Source: Candidatus Latescibacterota bacterium (GTDB taxonomy: Bacteria > Latescibacterota > UBA2968 > UBA8231). From it: DNA of 64,000 bases. Below, piece by piece: positions 40,376 to 49,766 of this stretch. The notes beneath the pieces were generated by a model, which was given only the letters and a program-made list of their open reading frames with translations, was not told the origin of the DNA and searched no databases. Position 1 is the first letter of the stretch, and the number at the start of each line of letters is the position of its first letter. The translations under genes and the position numbers were made by a program. The stretch lies in NCBI GenBank assembly GCA_022826515.1, contig JAJDUT010000046.1, positions 1 through 64,000 of the forward strand, written 5' to 3'.

Positions 40376-43051
40376 CTACTCGGCCATCCGCCTGAGTACT
40401 GCGTGTAAGATCCCCCCGTTGCGGTAGTAGTTGATCTCCACGGGGGTGTCTATCCGGCATGTCACCCCAAAGCGCTTCTCACCCGCAGCGCTCTTGGCCA
40501 CCACCTCCAACACTTGTCCCGGCTGCAGATCGTCGTCGAGACCCTCAATATCGTATGTCTCCTCGCCGGTCAGCCCCAGCGCGTGGCGATCCTCGCCGGA
40601 GGAAAATTGCAGCGGCAGAATGCCCATCCCAATCAGATTCGAGCGGTGGATGCGCTCGTAGCTCTCGGCGACTGCGGCCTTGACGCCCTGTAGGAAGGGG
40701 CCTTTGGCGGCCCAATCGCGGCTCGAACCCGATCCGTACTCCTTGCCCGCGATAATGATCGAAGGCACGCCTTCTTCTATGTAGCGCATCGCCGCTTCGT
40801 ACATGGTCATCTGCTCGCCCGAAGGCAGGTGGCGCGTATAGCCTCCCTCGACGCCGGGCACCAGCTCGTTGCGGATGCGGATATTGGCAAATGTGCCCCG
40901 CATCATCACCTCGTGGTTGCCGCGCCTAGAGCCATAGCTGTTCCAGTCCTTGCGCTCGACGCCGCGCTCGGCGAGATATTCGCCCCCCGGGCTGCCTGCG
41001 GCGATTGAACCAGCCGGCGAGATGTGGTCGGTCGTCACGCTGTCGCCTAACTTGGCCAAGACGCGGGCACCTTGGATCGGCTGGATCGGCTGGACCTGTT
41101 TGGTGAGGCCGTCGAAGAAATTCGGCTTGCGAATGTACGTGCTCTCCTCAGCCCAAGCGTAGCGCTTGCCCTCGGGCACGGGAATGGCGTTCCAAGTCTC
41201 GTTCTGGCGGAACGCATTGCCGTATTCTTCCTCGAACATCTTCGGCGTCAGCGAGCGGGCAATCGCATCGCGAATCTGGTCCTGCGAAGGCCAGATGTCG
41301 CGCAGGAACACCTCGCGGCCCGCTTGGTCGCGGCCCAGTGGCTCGCGCTCAAAGTCAATCGTCGCCCGGCCCGCGAGCGCATAGGCCACGACTAACGGCG
41401 GCGAGGCGAGGAAATTGGCCCTCGTCACCGCGTGCACCCGGCCCTCAAAGTTGCGGTTGCCGCTGAGCACGCTACACACCACCAAATCGTTGTCGGCCAC
41501 GGCCGTGGAGATCTCTTCGGGCAGGGGACCCGAGTTGCCGATGCAGGTCGTGCAACCATAGCCGACCGTGTAGAAGCCGAGAGTCTCTAGGCTCTCGGTG
41601 AGGCCGGCCGCGTCGAGGTAGCGCGAGACGACCCGGCTGCCCGGCGCCAAGCTGGTCTTGACGTAGGCCGGAACCGAGAGGCCCCGCTCGGCCGCGTTGC
41701 GCGCCAACAGCCCCGCCCCCACCATCGCGCTCGGATTGCTGGTATTCGTGCAAGAGGTAATGGCGGCGATGAGCACTGCACCGTGGTCCAGCTCAACCGC
41801 ACCCTGCTCGCCCAAATCGGCGGCGACCTTTTTATCGAGGCCCTCCACCTCAAAGCGGTCCGTCAGCGAATCGGCGAAGGCACTCGGCACGTCCTTGAGC
41901 GCGACCCGATCCTGCGGCCGCGTCGGACCGGCCAAGCTCGGCTCGACCGTACCCATATCCAACGCCAAGTGCTCACTGAAAATGGGATCAGGGGCGTCCG
42001 CGTGGTAGAACATGCCCTGCGCTTCCATGTACGCGCACACCCGCTCAACCACCGCCTTCTTGCGCCCGGTGAGCGCCAAATACGCCAGCGACTCCTCGTC
42101 AACTGGAAAAATGCCCATCGTCGCCCCGTATTCCGGGGCCATGTTGGCGAGAGTCGCCCGGTCGGCCAAGCTCAGCTCGCTCAAGCCCGGGCCGTAAAAT
42201 TCAACGAATTTTCCAACCACGCCGTGCGCGCGGAGCATCTGCACCACTGTCAGCACCAAGTCCGTCGCCGTCGTCCCGGTGGGCAAGGCACCCGTCAGTT
42301 TGACGCCGACCACTTCGGGCAAAAGCATGTAGATCGGCTGCCCCAACATCACGGCCTCGGCCTCAATGCCGCCCACGCCCCAGCCGAGGACGCCGAGCCC
42401 GTTGATCATCGTCGTGTGGCTATCCGTCCCCACCAAGCTGTCGGGATAGAACTCGCCGTCCTGCTCCTGCACCACCTGCGCCAAATATTCCAAGTTGACC
42501 TGATGCACGATGCCAGTGGCCGGCGGCACCACGCGAAAATTGTCGAACGACTCCTGACCCCAGCGCAAAAACTCGTAGCGCTCGCGGTTGCGCTCGAATT
42601 CGCGCGCGGCGTTCATGGCCAGTGCCTCGCGGATGCCGTAGTAATCGACCTGCACCGAGTGATCAATGACCAAGTCAACCGGAATCAGGGGATTGACCTT
42701 CTCCGGGGCGCCGCCCAAATCGGCCACGGCGTCGCGCATCACAGCCAAATCGACCACGGCTGGCACGCCGGTAAAATCCTGCATCACCACCCGCGCCGGC
42801 TTGAAGGGAATCTCTTCCTTGCCCGCGGTCTCAGGACTCCAGCGCGCAATGCGCTCGACGTCCTCGCGGGTAATCTCAAACCCATCGCACTGCCTGAGCG
42901 CGGCCTCTAGCAGAATTTTGATCGAATAGGGCAGCCGACTTACTTCGGCCACGCCGTCTTGTTCTAGTTTTTGAATGCGGTACAGGACGCCGCTACCGCC
43001 GCTGCTTTCCAGCCGGGTGCGCGCCCCGAACTCGTCGTTTCTCTCTGTCAT
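40376..43051 (-). CDS. acnA: Aconitate hydratase (AcnA/IRP1 type)
   Basis: This 891-residue [4Fe-4S] enzyme of the citric acid cycle isomerises citrate to isocitrate. Cluster-binding cysteines are visible in [13 protein letters not shown] and [13 protein letters not shown]. Other family blocks are [16 protein letters not shown] near residue 88, [19 protein letters not shown] near 200, [18 protein letters not shown] near 772, and [10 protein letters not shown] near 812. Length and domain order are normal for AcnA. The ATG at 43051 starts a typical N-terminus. A UbiD-family gene is divergent, 100 bases away. Confidence 0.97.
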   Translation of the reverse strand: MTERNDEFGARTRLESSGGSGVLYRIQKLEQDGVAEVSRLPYSIKILLEAALRQCDGFEITREDVERIARWSPETAGKEEIPFKPARVVMQDFTGVPAVVDLAVMRDAVADLGGAPEKVNPLIPVDLVIDHSVQVDYYGIREALAMNAAREFERNRERYEFLRWGQESFDNFRVVPPATGIVHQVNLEYLAQVVQEQDGEFYPDSLVGTDSHTTMINGLGVLGWGVGGIEAEAVMLGQPIYMLLPEVVGVKLTGALPTGTTATDLVLTVVQMLRAHGVVGKFVEFYGPGLSELSLADRATLANMAPEYGATMGIFPVDEESLAYLALTGRKKAVVERVCAYMEAQGMFYHADAPDPIFSEHLALDMGTVEPSLAGPTRPQDRVALKDVPSAFADSLTDRFEVEGLDKKVAADLGEQGAVELDHGAVLIAAITSCTNTSNPSAMVGAGLLARNAAERGLSVPAYVKTSLAPGSRVVSRYLDAAGLTESLETLGFYTVGYGCTTCIGNSGPLPEEISTAVADNDLVVCSVLSGNRNFEGRVHAVTRANFLASPPLVVAYALAGRATIDFEREPLGRDQAGREVFLRDIWPSQDQIRDAIARSLTPKMFEEEYGNAFRQNETWNAIPVPEGKRYAWAEESTYIRKPNFFDGLTKQVQPIQPIQGARVLAKLGDSVTTDHISPAGSIAAGSPGGEYLAERGVERKDWNSYGSRRGNHEVMMRGTFANIRIRNELVPGVEGGYTRHLPSGEQMTMYEAAMRYIEEGVPSIIIAGKEYGSGSSRDWAAKGPFLQGVKAAVAESYERIHRSNLIGMGILPLQFSSGEDRHALGLTGEETYDIEGLDDDLQPGQVLEVVAKSAAGEKRFGVTCRIDTPVEINYYRNGGILHAVLRRMAE

Positions 43052-43151
43052 GGAAAACCTTTCGGAGATGGAGATGTTTTAGCAATTTGACTTTAAGCCT
43101 TTTAATATATTCAAGACCAACCCTACCTTCCACCTGCTGCCCTAGGCCGCC

Positions 43152-44957
43152 ATGCACAACCTGCGCCAATTTCTCGACTGCCTGCGCCGCGAAGGCGAGC
43201 TCGTCACCGTTGACGCTCCCGTCTCTTCTGAACTCGAAATCGCCGAGATCCATCGCCGCGTCCTCGCTTCCGCTGGTCCGGCCCTGCTCTTCACTCATGT
43301 CGAAGGCGCAGACTTCCCCTGCGTCACCAATCTCTTCGGCACGGCCCGGCGCGTCAATCTGGCCTTTGGCCCTAAGCCGGAACAGTTTATCCAGCAGTTA
43401 GTGCAACTCGCCCAAGACCTGCCCTCGCTCTCGCCGGGCAAGCTCTGGCCGCACAAAAACCTGATCCCCGCCGCGCTCAAGGTCGGGCTAAAAACCGTCG
43501 GCAAAGGCCCCGTCGGCGAGTGCGTGCAGTCGCCGCCCAATCTCGAACGTCTACCCCTGCTCAAAACTTGGCCCGAAGACGGCGGGCACTTCATAACCCT
43601 GCCGCTAGTCTATACCGAACACCCCGACACCGGCCACCACAACCTCGGCATGTACCGCATCCAGCGCCACGATTCCCAAACCCTCGGCGTCCACTGGCAA
43701 ATCCAAAAAGGCGGCGGCTTCCACTACCACGTCGCCGAGCAGCGGGACGCAGACCTGCCGCTGGTCATCTTCGTTGGTGGGCCACCGGCGCTGATCCTCG
43801 CGGCCATTGCGCCTTTGCCCGAGGACTTGCCCGAGTTGATTTTGGCCTCCCTATTGCAGGGCGAGCGCCTGCGCCGCGTGCAAGGCGCTACTCTGCCCCT
43901 GATCGCCGAAGCCGAATTCGCCATTGAGGGCGTGGTGCCGCCGCACGTGCGCGAGCCAGAAGGGCCTTTCGGCGATCACTACGGCTACTACTCGCTGCAA
44001 CACGACTACCCAGTGCTCCGTGCCAAGCACCTCTACCACCGCAAAGACGCCATCTTCCCGGCCACTGTAGTAGGCAAGCCGCCGCAGGAAGACATGTTTC
44101 TCGGCACTTACATCCAGCAGCTCATGGCACCCTTGAGTAAGCTGGTAATGCCCGCGATCAAGGCCATGTGGAGCTACGGCGAGACCGGCTATCACTCGCT
44201 AGCGGCTATCGTCGTCGAGGAGCGCTACCCGCGCGAGGCCATGAAGTTCGCCTTTCGCATCTTGGGCGAGGACGGCGGCCAGCTCAACCTCACCAAGTTC
44301 TTGGTCGTAATCGATCGCCCTTTGGACTTGGGCGACTTCCGGCAGGTTTTAGCGTATGCCTTAGCGCGGGCGCAACTCGCAACCGACCTTTTCGTCATCG
44401 CCAATCTCGCCATGGATACCCTCGACTACACGGGACCGGCCGTAAACCAAGGCAGCAAAGGAATCCTCATCGGCGTGGGCGATCCAGTCAACGAATTGCC
44501 CGCAGAATTCAGCGGCGACCTGCCCGGCGGTGCCCGCGCCGCCGAGGTCTATTGTCCCGGTGCCCTCGCGGTCCAAGGCCCGACGTACGCGGAAGATCCC
44601 GGCTACGCCCAACACCTCGCCGAAGACCGAGCCGTCGCAACTTGGCCGCTGATATTTTTAGTTGACGACGCCAGTGCAGCCGCCAAGAACGTCACCTTCC
44701 TTTGGAGTACCTTTACCCGCTTTGAACCGGCTGCCGACACGTATGCCGCCGCCGTCCAACTCCGTCGCCATCACCCCTGCTATACGCCGCCAATCGTCTT
44801 GGATTGCCGCATGAAACCCGGCTACCCGGACGAGTTGATAACGGACGAAGAAACGGCACAGAAGGTCAGTCGGCGCTGGCAGGAGTATTTTCCCCAAGGC
44901 GGCGTCGAAGGCGCGGAAGACCGCCTCGGCTACACCGGATTTTCCCTGTTGGATTAA
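43152..44957 (+). CDS. UbiD-family decarboxylase (prenylated-FMN dependent)
   Basis: This 601-residue protein of the UbiD family reversibly decarboxylates aromatic or alpha,beta-unsaturated acids with prenylated FMN. Typical blocks are GMYRIQRHDSQTLGVHWQ near 165, LPLVIFVGGPPALILAAIAP near 200, EGPFGDHYGYYS near 270 (acidic catalytic region), and ILIGVGDP near 438. Full length is somewhat above E. coli UbiD (about 497), close to other bacterial members. No UbiX (flavin prenyltransferase) gene is in the window. The ATG at 43152 gives a standard N-terminus (MHNLRQFLDCLRREGELV). The amidase gene follows after 20 bases. A role in ubiquinone or menaquinone synthesis is possible but not shown. Confidence 0.9.
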   Translation: MHNLRQFLDCLRREGELVTVDAPVSSELEIAEIHRRVLASAGPALLFTHVEGADFPCVTNLFGTARRVNLAFGPKPEQFIQQLVQLAQDLPSLSPGKLWPHKNLIPAALKVGLKTVGKGPVGECVQSPPNLERLPLLKTWPEDGGHFITLPLVYTEHPDTGHHNLGMYRIQRHDSQTLGVHWQIQKGGGFHYHVAEQRDADLPLVIFVGGPPALILAAIAPLPEDLPELILASLLQGERLRRVQGATLPLIAEAEFAIEGVVPPHVREPEGPFGDHYGYYSLQHDYPVLRAKHLYHRKDAIFPATVVGKPPQEDMFLGTYIQQLMAPLSKLVMPAIKAMWSYGETGYHSLAAIVVEERYPREAMKFAFRILGEDGGQLNLTKFLVVIDRPLDLGDFRQVLAYALARAQLATDLFVIANLAMDTLDYTGPAVNQGSKGILIGVGDPVNELPAEFSGDLPGGARAAEVYCPGALAVQGPTYAEDPGYAQHLAEDRAVATWPLIFLVDDASAAAKNVTFLWSTFTRFEPAADTYAAAVQLRRHHPCYTPPIVLDCRMKPGYPDELITDEETAQKVSRRWQEYFPQGGVEGAEDRLGYTGFSLLD

Positions 44958-44977
44958 CCCTAAGCAGAGGCCGCTTC

Positions 44978-46378
44978 ATGGATGACACCCTAGCGTTTGC
45001 CCCCATCGCCGAACTCGCCACCCTGATCCGCCGCGGCGAACTCTCCCCGCTCGAACTCACCGAACTCTACTTAGAACGCATCGAGCAGTACAATCCAGCG
45101 CTCAACGCCTATCTCGCCGTCACAGCCGAGCGGGCGCGCGCCCAAGCCCGCGCTGCCGAAGCGCAAATCGCGTCCGGCACCTACCTCGGCCCCTTGCACG
45201 GCATTCCCCTCGCCTTTAAGGATCTCGTAGATGTCGCGGGCCTGCCCACCACCGGCGGCTCAACCCTGCTGCGCGACAACATCGCCGCAGCCGACGCCAC
45301 AATTGCCCGTCGCCTCTTTGCCGCGGGAGCCGTGCTCTTGGGCAAGACGCACCTCGTGGAATTCGCTTTCGGCGGCACTGGCGTCAACCATCACTACGGC
45401 ACCCCAGTCAACCCCTGGGATCCCGAGACCCACCGTCTGCCGGGCGGGTCGTCCTCCGGCTCGGGCGTGGCCGTGGCGGCTGGACTAGCACCGGCCGCTC
45501 TCGGCTCGGACACCGGCGGCTCGGTGCGCATTCCCGCGTCCTTTTGCGGCCTCACCGGCCTCAAGCCCACCTTTGGCTTGCTTTCCAACACCGGCGTCTT
45601 GCCCCTCGACCCCACCCTCGACAGCATCGGTCCTTTGTGCCGCACGGCGCAAGACTGCGCCCTGTTGTGCCAAGCCATGGCGGACCCCCTGCCCGGTGAT
45701 TCGCTTGTGGATCGCTTGGAAGGCGAGGTCGCCGGCCTCCGGCTGTGCTTCCCGCGCGAGTATTTCTGGGACGAAGTCGATGCGGAGGTCGAAGCAGCGG
45801 TGCGCGCGTCGGCGAGCGTGTTCGCCGACCTCGGGGTCTATGTCGATGAAATATCGCTCGAAGTGCTCGACGATCTAGTCGAATGGCGCAACGGGCCTAG
45901 CACCACAGCCGTTGAAGCCTACCTCTATCACCGGCGCAACCTCGAAGCGCACCTCGATCAGTTCGATCCCATTGTCTCGGCGCGCATACTCGACGGCCGC
46001 GATATCCTCGCCGCGGACTTCCTTCAGCAACTCAGAGTACGCGACGAACTCCGCCGCAAAGCCCGCACGGCCCTCGAAAACGTCGATTTCCTTATCACCT
46101 CGACCACCCCTTTTGCCGCCCCGATTCTCGACGAGATCGACCGCGACGACGTCTATTTCCCCATCAACGGCCTCTGCCTGCGCAACACCATTGCCGTCAA
46201 TCTTCTCGACCTGTGCGCCGTCTCCTTGCCCTGCGGATTCACGCGCGATGGCTTGCCCATCGGTTTGCAGCTCATCGGCCACCCCCGCGACGAGGCGCGA
46301 CTGCTGCGCCTCGCCCGTGCCTTTGAGCAAGCCACCGACTACAATCTCCTCACGCCCGCACTAGACGCCTTCGCCTAG
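44978..46378 (+). CDS. Amidase signature family hydrolase
   Basis: This 466-residue enzyme has the amidase signature Ser-cisSer-Lys machinery: K81 (IPLAFKDLVDVAG), the GGSSSGSGVAVAAG loop at about 156-169, and nucleophile S182 in GSDTGGSVRIPASFCGLTG. It hydrolyses amide bonds, and GatA-type and general amidases look alike. The C-terminal half is shorter on typical GatA markers, and no gatB or gatC gene lies nearby, so a catabolic amidase is likelier than tRNA amidotransferase. The ATG at 44978 has GCAGAGG 8 bases upstream. It follows the UbiD gene by 20 bases, probably on one transcript. Confidence 0.93.
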   Translation: MDDTLAFAPIAELATLIRRGELSPLELTELYLERIEQYNPALNAYLAVTAERARAQARAAEAQIASGTYLGPLHGIPLAFKDLVDVAGLPTTGGSTLLRDNIAAADATIARRLFAAGAVLLGKTHLVEFAFGGTGVNHHYGTPVNPWDPETHRLPGGSSSGSGVAVAAGLAPAALGSDTGGSVRIPASFCGLTGLKPTFGLLSNTGVLPLDPTLDSIGPLCRTAQDCALLCQAMADPLPGDSLVDRLEGEVAGLRLCFPREYFWDEVDAEVEAAVRASASVFADLGVYVDEISLEVLDDLVEWRNGPSTTAVEAYLYHRRNLEAHLDQFDPIVSARILDGRDILAADFLQQLRVRDELRRKARTALENVDFLITSTTPFAAPILDEIDRDDVYFPINGLCLRNTIAVNLLDLCAVSLPCGFTRDGLPIGLQLIGHPRDEARLLRLARAFEQATDYNLLTPALDAFA

Positions 46379-46397
46379 CAAAATGCGACCGGGTGGC

Positions 46398-46426
46398 TTG
46401 CCAATATACGGGGTCATTTCTATATT
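46398..46426 (+). promoter_or_regulatory. Sigma-70-type promoter of tRNA-Glu
   Basis: A -35 box TTGCCA (46398-46403) and a -10 box TATATT (46421-46426) are separated by exactly 17 bases. They lie 14 bases upstream of the mature tRNA 5' end. This is the best promoter match seen in the window. Confidence 0.7.
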
Positions 46427-46439
46427 TTTTGCTCTGCGT

Positions 46440-46514
46440 GCTCCCATCGTCTAGCGGTTAGGACCCAGGGTTTTCAACCCTGTAACCGGAGTTCGAGTCT
46501 CCGTGGGAGCACCA
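46440..46514 (+). tRNA. tRNA-Glu (anticodon TTC), CCA encoded
   Basis: The cloverleaf is complete. The acceptor stem GCTCCCA pairs with TGGGAGC (46504-46510), followed by discriminator A and encoded CCA. The anticodon stem CAGGG/CCCTG encloses loop TTTTCAA with anticodon TTC. The T arm contains GGAGTTCGAGTCTCC. It sits between the amidase gene and a TIM-barrel gene. Confidence 0.95.
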
Positions 46515-46550
46515 TTTTTATGTACGCTACACTACGCTGAGGAGGAACTC

Positions 46551-47420
46551 ATGTTCGACATCGGCATCTTCGCCCCCTTTGGGGCCGACCACGATCGCAA
46601 CATCGCCTATTGCCGCGACGCCGGCGCTAGCCACATCGTCTTGAATACGGGCAACATCTCTTCAGACGACGCGCCCGCAGCCGACGCACTCAAGACACTA
46701 GCCGACCAATACGCCAGTGCTGAAGTTGTGCTAGCCGGGCTGACCCCGCCGCGTCTCAGCCTCGACGCCTGCGTTGACAGTGCGTCCCGCACGCGAGAAG
46801 TGGGGTACATGCGCCGCCTGATCGAAAACATGGGCCACGCGCAGATACCCTTCGTGCATTTCTACCTCAGTGCCGACGCGGCCCCCACCGATCCGGACGA
46901 GCGGCAGCAGCACTGGCAGGGTTTGGTGGGAATCTACCAAGAACTCGGCCAAATCGGCGAAGAGGTCGGCGTGCGGATCTCCACCCACACGTTCCACGTG
47001 CCCGACCGCCTGATCTGGAACAGAGAGACCTTTGGGAATCTAATGGAAGCAACTGACTCGTCAGCCCACGGCCTGACCTTCTGCCAAGGCAAGTCGCAAA
47101 TGGCCGGCGACAGCCTGCCCGAGGTCATCCGCCACTTCGGCGACAAGGTCTTTATGGTCCACGTGCGCGACATCGCCACCAAGGCCCAGGGGCCTTCTAC
47201 CCCGGAAATCGAGCAGCGGCTGGCGGACTTGGGCTATCTCGAAGTGCCCTTCGGCTCGGGGGAAGTCGATATGGTCGGCACCATCCGCGCCCTCAAAGAG
47301 ATCGACTACCAGGGCCAGATTTATCCCGAGCACTTCCCGTCCATCGCCGGCGACCACGCCGCGGGGCTAGCTTGGACTCTTGGCTACATCCGCGCCTTAG
47401 ACCAAGCGGTCGTTGTCTAA
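46551..47420 (+). CDS. Xylose-isomerase-like TIM-barrel protein, mannonate-dehydratase-like
   Basis: This 289-residue TIM-barrel protein resembles small sugar-phosphate isomerases/epimerases and the UxuA fold. Metal-site candidates are STHTFH near 143, GKSQMAGD near 182, MVHVRDI near 204, and IYPEHFPSIAGD near 263, ending in LAWTLGYIRAL as in UxuA-like proteins. GAGGAGG lies 8 bases upstream of the ATG at 46551, which decides the start; the longer open frame begins inside the tRNA. It shares the C-terminal pattern (GDHAAGLAWTLGYI versus GALTRGLAYSVGYI) with the UxuA-like protein at 2886-3848. The substrate is unknown. Confidence 0.8.
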   Translation: MFDIGIFAPFGADHDRNIAYCRDAGASHIVLNTGNISSDDAPAADALKTLADQYASAEVVLAGLTPPRLSLDACVDSASRTREVGYMRRLIENMGHAQIPFVHFYLSADAAPTDPDERQQHWQGLVGIYQELGQIGEEVGVRISTHTFHVPDRLIWNRETFGNLMEATDSSAHGLTFCQGKSQMAGDSLPEVIRHFGDKVFMVHVRDIATKAQGPSTPEIEQRLADLGYLEVPFGSGEVDMVGTIRALKEIDYQGQIYPEHFPSIAGDHAAGLAWTLGYIRALDQAVVV

Positions 47421-47423
47421 TGG

Positions 47424-47451
47424 GTAGGGGCGATTCGCGAATCGCCCCTAC
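47424..47451. repeat. 28-base palindrome, dispersed family (copy 4)
   Basis: Perfect palindrome with half-site gtaggggcgattcg. A further half copy, gtaggggcgacta, lies at about 47483. Both are in the 145-base gap before the phytanoyl-CoA dioxygenase gene. Confidence 0.8.
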
Positions 47452-47565
47452 AAGACATCAGCCACTGCGCTCCCTTCGACAGTAGGGGCGACTACGTCGG
47501 CAAATGGACACCCCCTTTTAGCCGATCTATATTTGCCTTTTCAACCTCATTGGAAAGGTACTGCC

Positions 47566-48318
47566 ATGCCCCATCTCACCTCCGCCGACAAGCGTTCCTT
47601 TAAGGAAAATGGCTGTCTCATCGTCCGCGGCGCACTCACGTCCGCGCAAATTCAAGCCGCTCAAGACGCCCTCTGGACCGGCATTGACGCCGACCGCGAC
47701 GATCATGCAACTTGGATCGAAGCTGGACCGCGCACCCCGGTGCCCGCCCATCACCCGGCTATCCACGCCGCCGTCCACGAGTCGCCGCTTTTTGCGATGA
47801 TGGAGGAGATGGTCGGCGAGGGTCAGCTCAATCTCGGCAGCGCTGGTCCCGCGCTGGTATATCCAGCCAAAGACAAGGCTTGGTCCCTGCCCGAGCGCGG
47901 CCATCTCGATGGCTACTACACCCCGACCAACGGCGTGCCCGAAGGCACGGTCGGCTACATGACCATCAACGTCACGATCTACGTCGAGGACATCGACTCG
48001 CAGGGCGGCTGCTTCACCTATTGGCCCGGCAGCCACAACGTGGCGTACGAGTATTTCAAGACCCATTCGCTGCTGTCGGTACAGGGCGGCGTTTCCAGCG
48101 ACGTATTTGCGGAGGGAACCTTCCCTAAAGGAAGTGAATTCGTCGGCCAAGCTGGCGACGCCATCTTCTGGCACGGCCAGCTCTTTCACACGGGTTCCAA
48201 GAACGTCAATCGCAACATCCGCATGGCCCTCATCGGCCGCTTCTCGCGCAAAGACACCAACGACATCCGCTTTGAGACCTGCGACGACCAATGGGCGCAT
48301 TGGGAGGGGATTAGCTGA
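47566..48318 (+). CDS. Phytanoyl-CoA dioxygenase (PhyH) family protein
   Basis: This 250-residue Fe(II)/2-oxoglutarate-dependent oxygenase has the facial triad H113-x-D115 (RGHLDGYY) and a distal histidine, probably H208 (WHGQLFHTGSKN), with R219 (NIRMALIG) as the likely 2-oxoglutarate anchor. The N-terminal block (FKENGCLIVRGALTSAQIQ) is standard for the family. Members hydroxylate a wide range of small molecules, and these genes are numerous in Poribacteria-like genomes. The ATG at 47566 is chosen over an earlier one at 47533 by homology to the usual N-terminus and an AAGG upstream. The stop overlaps the next start (TGATG). Confidence 0.92.
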   Translation: MPHLTSADKRSFKENGCLIVRGALTSAQIQAAQDALWTGIDADRDDHATWIEAGPRTPVPAHHPAIHAAVHESPLFAMMEEMVGEGQLNLGSAGPALVYPAKDKAWSLPERGHLDGYYTPTNGVPEGTVGYMTINVTIYVEDIDSQGGCFTYWPGSHNVAYEYFKTHSLLSVQGGVSSDVFAEGTFPKGSEFVGQAGDAIFWHGQLFHTGSKNVNRNIRMALIGRFSRKDTNDIRFETCDDQWAHWEGIS

Positions 48319-49088
48319 TGCACCTCGTCTTCAGCCCGACCCTCTGCCCAGACCTGCTCTTGCCCGAAGTACTCGACCTCGCCAAAGCGGCTGGCTTCTC
48401 CCGCCTCGAACTCTTCCGCGCGTACACCGAGAGCACTCCCGTCCACCGCGACTGGTCCGTGCCCATGGTCCGCACCTCCATTGCGGACGCTGGTCTAGCG
48501 CTTTCTGGCTTCAACATCCGCAATCTCACCGGCCGCAAAGCCGACTCCGACGAGCGCAATCTCGCCTACAACCTGCGCCAGCTCGAATGGGACATCCACT
48601 TGGGCCGCGCCCTCGGCGTCAAAACCCTAAACACCAAGGGCGGTACCCGCACGGACGAGGCGCTCGCCGACCTCATCGAAGGCGTCAACACGCTCCTCGA
48701 CAACATCCCCGATATCGCCCTCAACTTGGGCAACCACAAAGGCAACCGCCTCCAGGGATTAGCCGACTACCAAGCGGTGATGCCCGAACTGCCCGAGCGG
48801 GCGCGCGTGCTCTTGGACACCGGCCACTTGCTTTCGGTCGGCGAGCCGATCATGCCCTTTGCCGAGGCCCTCGCCGGACGTATCGGTCTCATCCACCTGC
48901 GCGACCAGCAGGGCGAAAAGCCCGTGCCCTTCGGAGAAGGCGAACTGCCCTTTGCGGAGTTGTTCAAGCTGTTAGTGGATAGCGGTTACGACGGCCCCCT
49001 CGTCGTCGAGCTTGAGGAGGTCGATTGGGACGAGCCGCTGTCGGCGGCTACTGCGGCGCGGGAATGCGTCGAGGGCCTCCTCGCCTGA
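48318..49088 (+). CDS. Sugar phosphate isomerase/epimerase-like TIM-barrel protein
   Basis: This 256-residue xylose-isomerase-like TIM barrel has metal-site candidates LNLGNHKGNRLQG near 136, VLLDTGHLLSVGEP near 161, LIHLRDQQGE near 193, and LVVELEEVDW near 228. Such enzymes isomerise or epimerise keto sugars or inositol derivatives. The ATG overlaps the dioxygenase stop (TGATG), so the two are co-translated and probably act in one pathway. Its last about 120 bases plus 30 bases beyond recur at 49886-50034 as a degenerate copy on the other side of a toxin-antitoxin pair. Confidence 0.85.
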   Translation: MHLVFSPTLCPDLLLPEVLDLAKAAGFSRLELFRAYTESTPVHRDWSVPMVRTSIADAGLALSGFNIRNLTGRKADSDERNLAYNLRQLEWDIHLGRALGVKTLNTKGGTRTDEALADLIEGVNTLLDNIPDIALNLGNHKGNRLQGLADYQAVMPELPERARVLLDTGHLLSVGEPIMPFAEALAGRIGLIHLRDQQGEKPVPFGEGELPFAELFKLLVDSGYDGPLVVELEEVDWDEPLSAATAARECVEGLLA

Positions 49089-49117
49089 GTTTGGGCGCAA
49101 CACCCTGTAGAAGCTGT
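48967..49117. repeat. Left copy of ~150-base direct repeat flanking HigBA-like module
   Basis: It starts within the 3' end of the TIM-barrel gene (aagctgttagtggat) and ends at gtagaagctgt. The right copy is at 49886-50034 in the same orientation, with scattered mismatches and one 2-base deletion. Together they bracket the toxin-antitoxin genes. Confidence 0.85.
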
Positions 49118-49130
49118 TTTGGACTTTTGA

Positions 49131-49418
49131 TTAAGCGGCTTTTGGCTTGACGTAAATTTCGACTTGCATCCCCGCCCGCGTCAGCATATTAATCAGTTTA
49201 TCCACACTAAAACGACTAATCTCCCCCTGCATTAAATTGCTAATGCGCGGTTGGGACTCGCCAAAAAATGCCGCGGCTTGACGTTGGGTCCACCCTCTAG
49301 TTTCGATGTACTTTTTCAGGTCGAGCATTAAATTAGCCCGGACTTTTAGGCTCGCCGCTTCTTCCCGCTCGAAACCGATATCCTCGAATATGTTATCGCG
49401 GCCTCGGGTCACTTCCAT
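49131..49418 (-). CDS. XRE-family antitoxin (HigA-like)
   Basis: The protein has 95 residues. A Cro/C1-type helix-turn-helix lies at about residues 41-66 (WTQRQAAAFFGESQPRISNL), followed by FSVDKLINMLTRAGMQVEI, the layout of HigA2-like antitoxins. It should bind the toxin and the module's operator. GGAGG lies 6 bases upstream of the ATG. It follows the toxin gene by 15 bases; toxin-first order is characteristic of higBA. The module is AT-richer than its surroundings. Confidence 0.88.
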   Translation of the reverse strand: MEVTRGRDNIFEDIGFEREEAASLKVRANLMLDLKKYIETRGWTQRQAAAFFGESQPRISNLMQGEISRFSVDKLINMLTRAGMQVEIYVKPKAA

Positions 49419-49433
49419 AGCATAGCCTCCTTA

Positions 49434-49766
49434 TCATCCTTGTCTATGTTTTAGCAGCATTCGGTATCGTTGCTGGCCAAGTTGAATATCTTGCCTCGAT
49501 GTGCGCTGCGTTTTTTTCTGAAAAGCATGCAAGACATAGATACCTTCTTCAAATTTGGCCACGTAGAAGATGCGATAAGCATTGCCAATATTGATGCGAA
49601 TCTCCATGACGCCTGGGCCAATTGAGGGCATAGGTTTACAATCGGTCGGTGTCTCTCCCCGCTGTAAGGCTTGCAACTCAAGACCCGCTTTGCGGCGAGC
49701 CGATGTGGGGAAATTGCGTAGGTCATCTCTTGAAGATGCGACCCAAGAAATTGACTTGTTTAACAT
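49434..49766 (-). CDS. RelE/HigB-like mRNA interferase toxin (Gp49 family)
   Basis: The protein has 110 residues. The core matches phage-derived Gp49/HigB-like toxins: WVASSRDDLRNFP at the start, ARRKAGLELQALQRGE, KPMPSIGPGVMEIRI, AYRIFYVAKFEEGIYVLHAF, and a C-terminal FQKKTQRTSRQDIQLGQQRY. It should cleave mRNA on the ribosome. The ATG at 49766 is preferred over an upstream one at 49799, because homology begins there and TATATT lies 11 bases upstream as a possible -10 box. It is transcribed before the XRE antitoxin gene. Confidence 0.9.
   Translation of the reverse strand: MLNKSISWVASSRDDLRNFPTSARRKAGLELQALQRGETPTDCKPMPSIGPGVMEIRINIGNAYRIFYVAKFEEGIYVLHAFQKKTQRTSRQDIQLGQQRYRMLLKHRQG

Noticed and set aside
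41783..42910. Long open frame of 375 codons on the plus strand
   Set aside because: It is antisense to aconitase, lacks recognisable motifs, and arises from the high GC content.
44978..46378. Amidase as GatA of the tRNA amidotransferase, given the adjacent tRNA-Glu
   Set aside because: No gatB or gatC gene is near, and the adjacency to tRNA-Glu is probably chance. The amidase signature is shared by many enzymes.
47527..48300. Open frame of 257 codons on the minus strand
   Set aside because: It is antisense to the phytanoyl-CoA dioxygenase gene, whose catalytic motifs are clear.
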